This document shows positions 18,502 through 27,639 of a DNA stretch of 64,000 nt, one piece after another. This DNA comes from JAAXKN01 sp036261625. GTDB taxonomy: Bacteria; Bacteroidota; Ignavibacteria; Ignavibacteriales; SURF-24. The notes under the pieces are model-generated. The model did not search any database. It saw nothing but the letters and a program-made list of their open reading frames with translations, and was not told the origin of the DNA. Position 1 is the stretch's first letter, and the number at the start of each line of letters is the position of its first letter. The position numbers and the translations under genes are program-made. The DNA lies in NCBI GenBank assembly GCA_036261625.1, contig DATAKL010000063.1, positions 21,704-85,703 of the forward strand, written 5' to 3'.

Positions 18502-18570
18502 TTTGTAATCTTCCAGCCCGGCTTAAGCCAAGGCTCATTAGGAAATTAAATCATTATTGTATTTTCCTTT

Positions 18571-18602
18571 TGACTAGCCACGAGCTTTAGCTCGTGGCTT
18601 AG
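18571..18602. repeat. Solo REP hairpin next to REPIN copy 3
   Basis: TGACTAGCC followed by the hairpin CACGAGCTTTAGCTCGTG. It is a single left arm lying ten bases from a full element. Confidence 0.75.
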
Positions 18603-18611
18603 AGTTTTTTA

Positions 18612-18756
18612 TGAATAGCCACGGCCTTCAGGCCGTGGACCTCGGAATCTCCCACTCACCCTGGGGCTTTAGCCCCCGATTATCCAGGGAAAATCTGTGG
18701 CTAAAGCCGGAAGTCTTTTGATCATTATTCCACGAGCTAAAGCTCGTGGCTATTCA
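18612..18756. repeat. REPIN-like hairpin repeat, copy 3
   Basis: Full element with ends TGAATAGCC and GGCTATTCA. The left hairpin is CCACGGCCTTCAGGCCGTGG and the right is CCACGAGCTAAAGCTCGTGG, so the arm types are exchanged relative to copies 1 and 2. Confidence 0.9.
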
Positions 18757-18813
18757 TAGGAAAAAATGAAATTAATTGGATTAGTATGGGCTGGAATAAA
18801 TATGATAAGAATC

Positions 18814-18837
18814 GGAGGCGGAATTGCTTCCGCCTCC
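18814..18837 (-). terminator. Perfect GC-rich hairpin downstream of the NO reductase
   Basis: GGAGGCGGAA and TTCCGCCTCC form a 10-bp stem with a 4-base loop, 54 bases past the stop at 18891. No strong U-run follows on the minus strand, so it may act as a transcript-end stabiliser. Confidence 0.5.
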
Positions 18838-18890
18838 AGTCAGCTTAGTATTCAATAAATCGGGAGATTTTCTGACGTTTTATGAAAGAT

Positions 18891-21137
18891 TTATTTTGCT
18901 TCTGAAACTGCTTCTTTGCCGGAAACTTCGTATGAACGCGTTACGGTAAGCTTTCCAACAAACATTACAAGAGATATTACGCCTGCGGCAAAAATGGTGT
19001 CGCCAAATACTCTCATCCACCTTAATGTCTGCATAACGCCTGTCTGCAGGAATTCAGGACTTCTGGCATACCAGTATCCCTTCTCAACACTGGCCCATGT
19101 CTGCATGAGTCCAACCGGAAGAAGGCTGAATACTACCATCGAGAAAAGTCCGATGTTAATTGCCCAGAATCCGAAGCTTAAGAGTTTGCTGTCCCACGCC
19201 ACTCCCGGCTTAAGAGCTCTCAAGGTAAAGAGCATGAGTCCCAGGCCCAGCATGCCGTATACACCGAAGAGTGCAGCGTGACCGTGGACGGGAGTTGTGT
19301 TCAGGCCCTGCATGTAGTAAAGAGCTACAGGAGGATTGATCATAAATCCGAAGAGTCCCGCACCCAGCATATTCCAGAATGCCACGGCAATAAAGAAGTA
19401 GATAGGCCACTTGTAGTTTACAACCCATTCCTTTGCCTTTGACAGCTTATAGTTTTCCCAGGCCTCGTAGCCTACGAAAAGTAACGGCACAACTTCGAGC
19501 GCGCTGAAGACCGATCCTAATGCAAGCACAAACGTAGGTGTGCCTGAGAAGTAGAGGTGATGCAGTGTTCCAATGATACCGCCTGACAAGAAAATGGTTG
19601 CTGACAGAAGCGCTGCCTGTCCTGCAGTTTTGATATCCAGAAGTCCAAGCCTTGCAAAAAGGAATGCAATTACCACTGTTGCAAACACTTCGAAGAAGCC
19701 TTCAACCCAGAGGTGAACCACCCACCATCTCCAGAATTCTGCTACGGCAAGGTTTGTATGCTTTCCGTACATCAGAGCTGAAGCATAGAAAAGTGCGATT
19801 GCAACTGATGAGATTAAGAACAGTACAAGAATAGGCTTCTGCTCGTCTTTTTTCTTAAGTGCGGGCTTAAGTGCACGGACCATCAGGAATAGCCAGAGAA
19901 CAAGGCCGATGAAAAGCGCTGCCTGGAAGAATCTTCCAAGATCTATATATTCATAGCCGCTGTGGCCGAAGAAGAACCAGAACTTATCGGGCATGAGGCC
20001 CATAATGCTCATCCACTCGCCTGCCATGGAGCCAAGTACAACAACAACGAGTGCGCCGAAAAGAACGTTTACGCCGAGGCGCTGCCCCTTAGGTTCAACG
20101 CCGCTTACGGCAGGACCGATATAAAGGCCGGCAGCCAGCCATGCAGTTGCAATCCAGAAAATGCCCAGCTGAGTGTGCCATGTTCTGACCACGCTGTAAG
20201 GAAGAATTTTAGCTATATCAAAACCGTAGAATCCGTTTCCTTCAACGCCATAGTGCGCTGTAATAACACCCATAAGGATCTGCAGAAGAAAAAGCCCTGC
20301 AACCGTCCAGAAATATTTAACAACAGCCTTCTGAGAAGGTGTAGCCTTAGAGCCCAGAAGAGGATCACGCGAAGGATATATCTGTCCCGGATGTTTCTTA
20401 TCTCTGGAGGCATAAAACCATGCCATTCCGCCGATGCCGGCCAGGAGCATGATAATGCTTACGCCTGTCCATACAACTGAGTCGCCGGTAGGCTGATTAT
20501 CCACAAGTTTTTCATGCGGCCAGTTGCTTGTATAAGTTATATTGTCGTTTGGGCGGTTAGTTGAAGCAGCCCATGAGCTCCAGAAGAAGAAGGCCGAAAG
20601 CTCGCGGAGTTTTACGGGATCGGTAACGGCGCCTTTCTGAATGGCGTAGCTGCTGTTGCCTTCTGAAAAAAGCCGGCTATAGTATTTAACGTTATCTTCA
20701 ATTGCCCTGGCCCTGACCTCTTCGATTCTGATCTGGTTTGTTGAAGGGTCGTAGGTATTTTTCTTCATCATTTTTGTAAGGCGGGCCTGAAGGAGTGCTT
20801 GTTTTTCAACGTCGAGCTTTTCATATGTGGTACCAAAGTCGTTTTTCGACCAGTCGTTAAGAATAAACATTGCCTCTCTGTGCAGCCAGTCGGCTGTCCA
20901 GTCGGGTGCCGTATAGCTTCCGTGTCCCCAGATAGAGCCAACTTCCATTCCGCCCATTGCCTGCCAGACGTTCTGTCCTTTTTCGATTGTCCCTGAGGTA
21001 AACACCTCCTGACCGCTGACAGATACGACCCTGTCGGCAATTGGAGGCGCCTGCTGGTAGATCTTAGTTCCGACCCATCCGAGCACGGAAAAAGACGCCA
21101 GTATGACGAAGGTAAAGCCCAGCCAATACTTTTTCAT
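18891..21137 (-). CDS. norZ: Quinol-dependent nitric oxide reductase (qNOR)
   Basis: The 748-residue single-subunit enzyme reduces two NO to N2O with electrons from quinol in the cytoplasmic membrane. It has an N-terminal helix, an extended periplasmic domain (residues ~35-215, replacing the NorC cytochrome, without a CxxCH motif) and 12-13 further helices. Expected ligands are present: His321 and His620 for low-spin haem, His618 for haem b3, and His475 with His526 and His527 for the non-haem iron, plus Glu479 in 'VVHLWVEGFFE'. The upstream region holds a TTGACTTAAGTCAA operator (21221-21234) and a GGAGA ribosome-binding site. The name norZ or norB is used for such genes. It is transcribed alone, which points to NO detoxification. 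Confidence 0.96.
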   Translation of the reverse strand: MKKYWLGFTFVILASFSVLGWVGTKIYQQAPPIADRVVSVSGQEVFTSGTIEKGQNVWQAMGGMEVGSIWGHGSYTAPDWTADWLHREAMFILNDWSKNDFGTTYEKLDVEKQALLQARLTKMMKKNTYDPSTNQIRIEEVRARAIEDNVKYYSRLFSEGNSSYAIQKGAVTDPVKLRELSAFFFWSSWAASTNRPNDNITYTSNWPHEKLVDNQPTGDSVVWTGVSIIMLLAGIGGMAWFYASRDKKHPGQIYPSRDPLLGSKATPSQKAVVKYFWTVAGLFLLQILMGVITAHYGVEGNGFYGFDIAKILPYSVVRTWHTQLGIFWIATAWLAAGLYIGPAVSGVEPKGQRLGVNVLFGALVVVVLGSMAGEWMSIMGLMPDKFWFFFGHSGYEYIDLGRFFQAALFIGLVLWLFLMVRALKPALKKKDEQKPILVLFLISSVAIALFYASALMYGKHTNLAVAEFWRWWVVHLWVEGFFEVFATVVIAFLFARLGLLDIKTAGQAALLSATIFLSGGIIGTLHHLYFSGTPTFVLALGSVFSALEVVPLLFVGYEAWENYKLSKAKEWVVNYKWPIYFFIAVAFWNMLGAGLFGFMINPPVALYYMQGLNTTPVHGHAALFGVYGMLGLGLMLFTLRALKPGVAWDSKLLSFGFWAINIGLFSMVVFSLLPVGLMQTWASVEKGYWYARSPEFLQTGVMQTLRWMRVFGDTIFAAGVISLVMFVGKLTVTRSYEVSGKEAVSEAK

Positions 21138-21190
21138 TTATATTATCTCCGGTTTAGTGTTTTAAGATTATGTTTTTATTTTTTACAACA

Positions 21191-21198
21191 CTAAATTA
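21191..21198 (-). promoter_or_regulatory. Candidate -10/-7 element of the NO reductase promoter
   Basis: On the minus strand TAATTTAG resembles the Bacteroidota -7 element TAnnTTTG. A start site near 21187 would place the centre of the upstream operator at about -41, the usual position for a class II Fnr-type activator. Confidence 0.4.
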
Positions 21199-21220
21199 TC
21201 CACTGGCGGGCGGGCATTCC

Positions 21221-21234
21221 TTGACTTAAGTCAA
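21221..21234 (-). promoter_or_regulatory. Fnr/HcpR-type operator upstream of qNOR
   Basis: TTGACTTAAGTCAA is a perfect 14-base palindrome of the form TTGAC-N4-GTCAA, the half-site pattern recognised by Crp/Fnr regulators of nitrosative stress such as HcpR. It lies 84 bases before the qNOR start codon. The Crp/Fnr protein at 32257-32964 has the matching recognition residues. Confidence 0.65.
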
Positions 21235-21303
21235 TTCCGCGGTTATTTTCGGATTTTTTAGTCGGAAATAGAATTTAATGGACTTTTGAGGCGGAAGCCA
21301 AAG

Positions 21304-21610
21304 ATGCCGCGGTCAGCGGCATCATATTGACAGCCCCCGGGCGCAGCCCGGTGGGGGAAATGATAAAAAAACAAAAGGCGCTGCGGCCAGCTGCGCCATA
21401 TTTCCGCTATACAATGGATAAATTTGGATGAAATGAATGTTATAAATGGCAGATTGGGATTTCAATTACGGATTCACCCCGTTTCCGAAACCTGGCGCGG
21501 CTGACCGCGGCGCTTTGGGAATTTGGGGGATTCCGTGGTCCCGGGGTTCAGTCGCTCCTCTGGAGCTTCCTCACCCTGGGCTATCGATACTATGCCGCTG
21601 ACCGCGGCAT
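21304..21610. repeat. Long structured repeat with inverted ends, copy B
   Basis: The 307-bp element is related to 3746-4099. It starts ATGCCGCGGTCAGCGGCAT and ends ATGCCGCTGACCGCGGCAT. It shares the central hairpin GGCGCTGCGGCCAGCTGCGCC, the GGCGCGGCTGACCGCGGCGC hairpin and the 'ATTCCGTGGTCCCGGGGTTC' segment with copy A, but is shorter in the first module. Confidence 0.85.
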
Positions 21611-21672
21611 TTTGAATTTAACAGATTTACAGCTTATTATACATGGCAAATGTCAAACCAGAAAAGTGGGCA

Positions 21673-22383
21673 TTAAAACGCTATTGTAAAGAGATTCATT
21701 TTGTACCGGAGCGTGCTGTTGTAGAGATCCTTATGAGAATAGGATAATGAAAGATTCCTGCAATTATCGATATTGGAAGAACAGTTCTCCGGCCCGGGGT
21801 GCGGGGCTATATAGTTGGCGTAAACCATTGAGCCTATTGTCGGAATCAAAATGACAGCGGCTTTGGCATCTGATTTACTCTCCTTTAACAGAACTCCCGT
21901 TCCAACAGCCACCCCGGTCCCAATCAAAGAACCTAAGAGTGTGCCGCCATATGTTACGTTAGGGTTGTCTGCATGTGCTATTAAGTAAACTCCCAATCCC
22001 GTTCCTGCAATGAATCCTGCTGCGCCTCCTGCTATTACAATGGCAATATTATCCTGCCCCCGGTTACTTTCAGTAGGAGCGGTAAATAAGGCATACAGTA
22101 CGCCAGCGGTGCCGCCTCCGATTACTGCACCTAAAGCCGGACCCAGCAATGCCTCACCTATTAAAGTGCCGGCTGAAGGTGAATACGGTTTCAAAGGCTT
22201 GTTCTCTGAAGAAAGGGAGTCATTCTGAACACAGGCATCCATATTCTCAAAACTTAACTTCCTTACAGGTGTATACGTATCTGCAAGATTAACAGCATTC
22301 AAATTAATGATTCTTTTGCTCTGAGCTGAAACGGAAGCACAAAGCAGTAATGCAATAAGGACCGGAAATAATAATTTTCTCAT
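21673..22383 (-). CDS. Exported glycine-rich membrane protein sharing the operon's C-terminal tail
   Basis: The 236-residue protein has a signal peptide ('FPVLIALLLCASVSAQ'), a short linker, three or four glycine-rich hydrophobic segments ('GEALLGPALGAVIGGGTAGVLYALF', 'HADNPNVTYGGTLLGSLIGTGVAVG') and a C-terminal tail 'SYSHKDLYNST...FTIAF'. It corresponds to the C-terminal two-thirds of the two upstream paralogues and lacks their nuclease-like domain. It is the last gene of a four-gene operon (26006 to 21673), 46 bases after its neighbour. The function is unknown; the helices and tail suggest membrane association. Confidence 0.8.
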   Translation of the reverse strand: MRKLLFPVLIALLLCASVSAQSKRIINLNAVNLADTYTPVRKLSFENMDACVQNDSLSSENKPLKPYSPSAGTLIGEALLGPALGAVIGGGTAGVLYALFTAPTESNRGQDNIAIVIAGGAAGFIAGTGLGVYLIAHADNPNVTYGGTLLGSLIGTGVAVGTGVLLKESKSDAKAAVILIPTIGSMVYANYIAPHPGPENCSSNIDNCRNLSLSYSHKDLYNSTLRYKMNLFTIAF

Positions 22384-22429
22384 ATGTTTACCGCAACCCC
22401 GGATAATGTTTTAAGGAAGTAAGATACTA

Positions 22430-23503
22430 TTAGAATGCTATATTTAAAAGATTCACATTATATAAAACTGTGCTGTTGTAAAGATCCTTATGCGAAAAAT
22501 TTCCATTAAAGCTGTATTTGTCATTTTTATTGTAGTAGTCTTTGAATGTCGGGCCGGGGGCGATAATGTTGGCATAGGCTATCGCCCCTAATACAGGTCC
22601 CGCAAAGAAGATAGTAACAGGTACAGCGCCAAATTGTCTGCTGCCGCGCCCGATTAATAAGGCAGTTCCCAATCCGGCTCCCGCTCCCAGGAATGAGTAG
22701 CCCATGGTACCCCAGAATGTGACGTTCGGGTTATCGTTATGCCCTATAAAGTATACTAAAGCCGCGGCTCCAGTAGCGTATCCCACCCCTACACCTACTA
22801 CTGCATAAGGGGCAAGACCCAGCCCTTCGGCTCCTCCAAGGGCACCCACGCCTGCCCCGGCAAATAATGAAAAATATGCCACGGCAAAACCTGACATGGG
22901 AGCCAGGACAAGTTCACTTGCAATAGTTCCAGCCGCGCTGCCTTTTCTTTGAAAAGTGCCCTGGACAAAAAGAAGTGAGTCTTTCTTTCTGAACTGAAGG
23001 GCCTCTTCGAAAGTAAACTGCCTGTCGAATACCAGGGTACTGTCGCTCTGGTAAAACTGCCAGATACCCCTTTCCTTTTTCACAGCTTCTGCCTCAGCCT
23101 CCTTGTATTCATCGAATAGCGCCCCGGGAACCCGGCCTGTAAAGCGCCCGTAACCAAGTGAAAGATATTCCTTGTTATAATCCAGAAGTCCCAGCGGGTA
23201 ATCCTTCCGCAGGAAGACCAGTTCATAACCCTTTGCGGTATCCTGGGGAGTTAAGGCATTCAGTGTAAAATATCTGTTCAGGAAAGTCGACCTGGCATAA
23301 ACGTACGCCTTATCAGCAACAGCTTTAATACGCTGATCGGGATGATCTCTGTTCGGGGCATCGATGCCCGCAAGCTTAATAACCTTCCCGTCGGAGGTTT
23401 CAAAAAGATTGGAATCAAGAACTTTTTGGATCCTGACCCTCTGTGCCGAAACAGGAACACAAAGCATCAATATGAAGAAGAAAAGAAGAAGCCGGTTTTT
23501 CAT
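22430..23503 (-). CDS. Exported protein with degenerate staphylococcal-nuclease-like domain and glycine-rich membrane region
   Basis: The 357-residue protein has a signal peptide ending near 'VPVSAQ', then a domain (residues ~22-155) that follows the thermonuclease fold: 'SDGKVIKLAGIDAPNRDHP', 'YVYARSTFLNRYF', 'YNKEYLSLGYGRF' and 'EAEAEAVKKERGIWQ'. The positions of the catalytic Arg35, Glu43 and Arg87 of staphylococcal nuclease appear to be Lys, Asn and Tyr, so nuclease activity is unlikely. Glycine-rich hydrophobic segments follow ('GHNDNPNVTFWGTMGYSFLGAGAGLG') and the tail 'FSHKDLYNSTVLYNVN'. It is a paralogue of the next gene upstream. Confidence 0.8.
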   Translation of the reverse strand: MKNRLLLFFFILMLCVPVSAQRVRIQKVLDSNLFETSDGKVIKLAGIDAPNRDHPDQRIKAVADKAYVYARSTFLNRYFTLNALTPQDTAKGYELVFLRKDYPLGLLDYNKEYLSLGYGRFTGRVPGALFDEYKEAEAEAVKKERGIWQFYQSDSTLVFDRQFTFEEALQFRKKDSLLFVQGTFQRKGSAAGTIASELVLAPMSGFAVAYFSLFAGAGVGALGGAEGLGLAPYAVVGVGVGYATGAAALVYFIGHNDNPNVTFWGTMGYSFLGAGAGLGTALLIGRGSRQFGAVPVTIFFAGPVLGAIAYANIIAPGPTFKDYYNKNDKYSFNGNFSHKDLYNSTVLYNVNLLNIAF

Positions 23504-23549
23504 AATAATTTCCGGATTGTTGCAGACTTTAATTTTTATTGCACCTGGT

Positions 23550-24614
23550 TCAGAATGCTATTGTAAAAAGGTTCATGTTATAAAGGACCGTGCTGTTGTA
23601 AAGATCCTTATGGGAATAGGATAATCCGGCACCATCATTGGAAATTTTGTATGTTTTCGGTTTGGGGCGCGGCACCAAAGCATTAGTATAGATCATGGAT
23701 CCGATAAGAGGACCGGCGAAGCCCACCACGTATGGAATGGATGACTTCCCGTTATTCATCAAAGCTGCAAGTCCTATTCCGCCAACTGCTCCAAGTGCGG
23801 CGCCTGTAAGTGTGCCCATAAAAGTAACATTGGGGTTATCGGCGTGCGCCAGAATATAAACTCCTATTCCGTTGCCGGCAATATAACCTATTCCCAAGCC
23901 TAAAAGTCCGAAAAAAGCATTATCCATCCTGTCGTTCTTCCGGTTCAGGTCGCTCACGCCTGCGAAAGCAAATCCGGTTGGAATTGAGGTCAGCAACCCC
24001 ATTATGGGCCCCAGGCACATCTCGCCAGCTATTATACCGGGCGCTGTATTGCGGCGGTATTCCACCGGCTCAGTGCGCAGTGAGACAAGTGAATCTTTCT
24101 GAATGTAACGGCTTAATTCTTCGGCACTGAAATCCCTGTCGAACGTCTCCGTACTTCCCGGAGTAATAACCTTCCAGATCCCCCTTTCATTTACCAGGGC
24201 CTCCTGTTCGGCATTTCTGTAATCGTTGTAGTATGCCTTCGGGGCCAGGCCGGTAAAGCGCCCGAAACCCTGCGAAAGATACTCTTTGTTGTAATCTATA
24301 AGTCCAAGCGGATAATCTTTCTGCACAATTACCAGCTCATAGTCCCGGGTGCTGTCAGGCGGAACTACGGTATGGATGATAAAATACCTGTTAAGAAAAA
24401 CAGATCTTGCATAAACCAGAGCCTTATCGGCAACACTTCTTAAGTAGCGGTCGGGATGATTCTTGGCAGGCACATCCAGTCCCGCAAGTTTAATCATCCT
24501 CCCGTCGGAGAGCCCGAAAAGATTTGAATCAATAATCCTGCTGATCTTTAATGTCTGTGCTGATATGGAAAGGCACAGAATGAACATGAAAAATATTACG
24601 AATAACTTCCTCAT
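23550..24614 (-). CDS. Second exported protein with degenerate nuclease-like domain
   Basis: The 354-residue paralogue of the protein at 22430-23503 has the same plan: signal peptide ('MFILCLSISAQ'), nuclease-like domain ('SDGRMIKLAGLDVPAKNHP', 'LVYARSVFLNRYF', 'YNKEYLSQGFGRF', 'ERGIWKV'), glycine-rich hydrophobic segments with 'HADNPNVTFMGTLTGAALG', and the tail 'SYSHKDLYNSTVLYNMN'. The catalytic positions read Lys, Ala and Tyr. It starts 12 bases after the DUF4139 gene, so the operon is tight. The shared tail in all three proteins suggests a common interaction or localisation role. Confidence 0.8.
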   Translation of the reverse strand: MRKLFVIFFMFILCLSISAQTLKISRIIDSNLFGLSDGRMIKLAGLDVPAKNHPDRYLRSVADKALVYARSVFLNRYFIIHTVVPPDSTRDYELVIVQKDYPLGLIDYNKEYLSQGFGRFTGLAPKAYYNDYRNAEQEALVNERGIWKVITPGSTETFDRDFSAEELSRYIQKDSLVSLRTEPVEYRRNTAPGIIAGEMCLGPIMGLLTSIPTGFAFAGVSDLNRKNDRMDNAFFGLLGLGIGYIAGNGIGVYILAHADNPNVTFMGTLTGAALGAVGGIGLAALMNNGKSSIPYVVGFAGPLIGSMIYTNALVPRPKPKTYKISNDGAGLSYSHKDLYNSTVLYNMNLFTIAF

Positions 24615-24626
24615 TAAAATCCCGGG

Positions 24627-26006
24627 TTAGTATGCGTATCGGACCCTGAATTTCAGCACCGTTTCTTCGTTTTTCTTTACGGGAACTTTGAATGTGACGG
24701 TCTGGGCGTCTTTTTTCTGGTATTCTATAGAAGAAGACAATATTTCCCAGTTAAGTCCCAAAAGTCTTTCCACGTCAACCGTAACGTCCTCTTTTTTTCT
24801 GTTTCTTAACTTTATTTCGTAGGCCTGTTCATAGACCTTGTCGGATATGCGCACGTTATCGGTTTGTGTCTCCTCGGCCACGATGTCAAATGCGTCGCCG
24901 ATCTTAAGTTTAATTTTTTCATCCTTGGGCGTATGGTCTATCATATCCTCGCCCACAAACTCCACTGTTTTGCCGTCGGACTTATAAACTCTAACCTTTC
25001 CTGCCGGCATAGGAAGCCCCAGGTTATTTTTCTGAGTGTTTTCAAATTCGACAGCAACGGCTACTTTGGGTTTTTGATTTTGCTGGCCATATGAGTAATA
25101 AGGAAAACCGCTTCTGTAGAGATATTTTTTAGTTACGTTTATATTATCGGCCTGGAAAAGAGAGATCTGTTTCGATTCGTTGTTACTGAGCGTTGCGGGA
25201 CGCTCCAGGTCGTAGATATGATATTCAAAGAATTCCCTTTCCTGGAACTGCTGCACTGAGGTTGCAGCCAGGTCGGTAACTTCCTTCCTGAAGACGGGTC
25301 CGGGCTGCCTTTGGGAGATAAGATTAAGGTTGCCTGCAACAAGTTTCAGTGAAGCGTTTTTATAAGCTGTACCCGACTGGTTTTCTATGCTGACCCAGGA
25401 GTTAAGCGAAATCTTTGTATCGTTTTCATTCAGGACTGCAACATACTCAGCGTGCCAGTTCATGCCGGCCGTCTGGTAAGAAACCTCCACGTCCTGATCC
25501 TTTGCCGAGGGGGCCTTAACGGTCCATACAAGTGTAGGCCTGGTAATAAGTCCTTCGGGCAGTGAACCCACGGATATGCGGTACTTTTCGGTATTGGGAA
25601 GCATAATAAGTCCGCCGTCTTTTTTCAGGAGGACTATCTGCGATCCCTGAGCAGAAAGGAGGCGGCCTTCGAGGAGTTCATCTTTTTCGCCAATGAGCTG
25701 AATGTTCTGATCTAAGTACTTCTGCAGAATTTTTTCCATGCTTACCAGGTCGTACTGGTAGTTCTGTTCCAGGACTTCCCCCTGAAGGTTTATATGGACG
25801 CTTGTAGGGTCGATCAGCTGAGCAACGTCGCGTATGGAAATTTCAGACTGTCCGGAATTTACGTGGAGGCGTCTGACGTCGCGGATCACCCCCAGGTTCT
25901 GGTTATAGACCGTTACAGAGAGTGACTTTTGTGCTGCCTCCTGGGCTTGAGCGGGCAGTACGGATAAGAATAAGAAAGTTACGGGTAAAAAAAGCTTCTT
26001 AAACAT
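24627..26006 (-). CDS. Exported DUF4139-domain protein
   Basis: The 459-residue protein has a signal peptide ('LFLPVTFLFLSVLPAQAQ') and the DUF4139 pattern: an N-terminal strand-rich part ('VTVYNQNLGVIRDVRRLHV'), 'YQTAGMNWHAEYVAVL' and 'SWVSIENQSGTAYKNASLKLVAG' followed by the C-terminal 'PMPAGKVRVYKSDG' and 'RNRKKEDVTVDVE'. The family is thought to mediate assembly of surface or outer-membrane complexes; no reaction is known. It opens the operon of tail-sharing proteins. Confidence 0.85.
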   Translation of the reverse strand: MFKKLFLPVTFLFLSVLPAQAQEAAQKSLSVTVYNQNLGVIRDVRRLHVNSGQSEISIRDVAQLIDPTSVHINLQGEVLEQNYQYDLVSMEKILQKYLDQNIQLIGEKDELLEGRLLSAQGSQIVLLKKDGGLIMLPNTEKYRISVGSLPEGLITRPTLVWTVKAPSAKDQDVEVSYQTAGMNWHAEYVAVLNENDTKISLNSWVSIENQSGTAYKNASLKLVAGNLNLISQRQPGPVFRKEVTDLAATSVQQFQEREFFEYHIYDLERPATLSNNESKQISLFQADNINVTKKYLYRSGFPYYSYGQQNQKPKVAVAVEFENTQKNNLGLPMPAGKVRVYKSDGKTVEFVGEDMIDHTPKDEKIKLKIGDAFDIVAEETQTDNVRISDKVYEQAYEIKLRNRKKEDVTVDVERLLGLNWEILSSSIEYQKKDAQTVTFKVPVKKNEETVLKFRVRYAY

Positions 26007-26085
26007 TCAGATCCTCCGGTGAAAAGATGATCTGTAATTTAAGAAGATGGGAAATGAAAGGCAAAGCAGGAATGGATAAGTACAG

Positions 26086-26117
26086 AAAAGGGCAGGTTAT
26101 AATGGCCTGCCCTTTTG
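26086..26117 (-). terminator. Terminator of the amino acid permease gene
   Basis: AAAAGGGCAGG and CCTGCCCTTTT form an 11-bp stem. On the minus strand it follows the stop at 26122 and ends in CTTTT. Confidence 0.8.
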
Positions 26118-26121
26118 TAAA

Positions 26122-27639
26122 TTATTTCTGAACTTTTTCCGGTTCGTGAACCGCCATATATTGGTGCATTACGCTATGCTTGCGGCCGTAGCTGAAGTAG
26201 ATTATAAATCCAATTGCAAGCCATATGAAAAGTCTCAGCCAGTTTTCCTCAGGCAGTGAGAACATGAGCATAAGGCATGTAACAATGCCGGCAATAGGGA
26301 CAAAAGGAACCCATGGAGCCTTAAAGGGTCTTTCGGCCTCGGGGTGTGTTTTGCGCATAATTAAAACCGCGGCGCATACGATTACGAATGCAAAAAGGGT
26401 TCCTATATTTACCAGTTCGGCAAGTATTCTTAAAGGCAGCAAGCCGCCCAGAACGGCAACAAAAATTCCGGTAAGAATGGTGGATTTGTAGGGTGTGCGG
26501 AATTTTTCGTGCACAGAGCCGAATACGTTCTTAGGAAGCAGTCCGTCGCGCGCCATGGCAAGGAATATTCTTGGCTGGCTCAGCATCATTACCAGGAGAA
26601 CCGATGTAATGCCTGCAAGAGCGCCGAAAGAGATAATGAGCTGTGCCCAGGGAAGTCCAACCTGCTTGAAAGCGTTTGAGACCGGGGCGTCGATATCAAT
26701 TTTATCGTAAGGCACCATGCCTGTAATTATGGCTGAAACAGCAATATAAAGCACTGTACAGATAAGAAGCGATGCTATGATTCCGATAGGAACGTCGCGC
26801 CTGGGGTTCTTGGCCTCCTCGGCGTGGGTTGAAATTGAGTCGAAGCCTATATAGGCAAAAAATATCGTTGCCGCGGCTGCAATCATACCTACCGGGGCGC
26901 CGCCAAGGCCAGTCTGCCCGAAGACGGTTTTTCCGAAGAAGCTAATGCCCGACCATCCGAATGGAGCAAAATTGTTCGTCCAGTTAGAGGTATTAATGTA
27001 GAATGCGCCGACAATAATAACAAAGAATACAATAATAAGTTTTATTATAACCATTGTGGCGTTAAAAGAAGCGCTTTCCCTGATTCCCTTTACGAGTATG
27101 ATAGTAACAATTGCTGCAATAATAATGGCGGGAAGGTCTATTGCAGTGCCGGTTGAGGCAAGAAGACCCGTATCGGGATTAAAGTCGAATGGCGCTCGCG
27201 TGGCCCAGAATGGAATTTTAAGTCCGAAGATTCCTATAAAGTCCTGAAAATAATGGCTCCAGCCGTGGGCCACAGTAGCCGAGGCGACTGCATATTCCAG
27301 AATAAGGTCCCAGCCGATAATCCATGCAAACATTTCGCCTAAGGTTGCATAGGCGTATGTATAGGCTGAGCCCGCCACGGGGACCATGGATGCGAATTCG
27401 GCGTAGCAGAGGGCCGCGAAGACGCATGCAAGACCGGATACGACGAAAGAGAGAATAATTGCCGGGCCTGCTTTATCGTGGGCGGCAACGCCTGTAAGCA
27501 CAAAAATACCGGTACCGATAATTGCACCAACGCCAAGTGAAGTAAGTGCAACGGGGCCCAATATTCTGCGGAGGCGGTTTTCGCCCTTCATTTCCTCAAG
27601 CAGCAGTGCCAAAGGCTTTTTTGCAAACAATTGCTTCAT
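26122..27639 (-). CDS. APC-superfamily amino acid permease
   Basis: The 505-residue protein has 12 or more membrane helices. The start 'RILGPVALTSLGVGAIIGTGIFVLTG' with helix-breaking glycines is the substrate site of APC transporters, and 'FFAYIGFDSISTHAEEAKNPRRDVPIGI' is the loop typical of the cationic amino acid transporter (CAT) group. It is likely an amino acid/proton symporter in the inner membrane. It has its own terminator and is not in an operon with the DUF4139 gene. Confidence 0.93.
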   Translation of the reverse strand: MKQLFAKKPLALLLEEMKGENRLRRILGPVALTSLGVGAIIGTGIFVLTGVAAHDKAGPAIILSFVVSGLACVFAALCYAEFASMVPVAGSAYTYAYATLGEMFAWIIGWDLILEYAVASATVAHGWSHYFQDFIGIFGLKIPFWATRAPFDFNPDTGLLASTGTAIDLPAIIIAAIVTIILVKGIRESASFNATMVIIKLIIVFFVIIVGAFYINTSNWTNNFAPFGWSGISFFGKTVFGQTGLGGAPVGMIAAAATIFFAYIGFDSISTHAEEAKNPRRDVPIGIIASLLICTVLYIAVSAIITGMVPYDKIDIDAPVSNAFKQVGLPWAQLIISFGALAGITSVLLVMMLSQPRIFLAMARDGLLPKNVFGSVHEKFRTPYKSTILTGIFVAVLGGLLPLRILAELVNIGTLFAFVIVCAAVLIMRKTHPEAERPFKAPWVPFVPIAGIVTCLMLMFSLPEENWLRLFIWLAIGFIIYFSYGRKHSVMHQYMAVHEPEKVQK

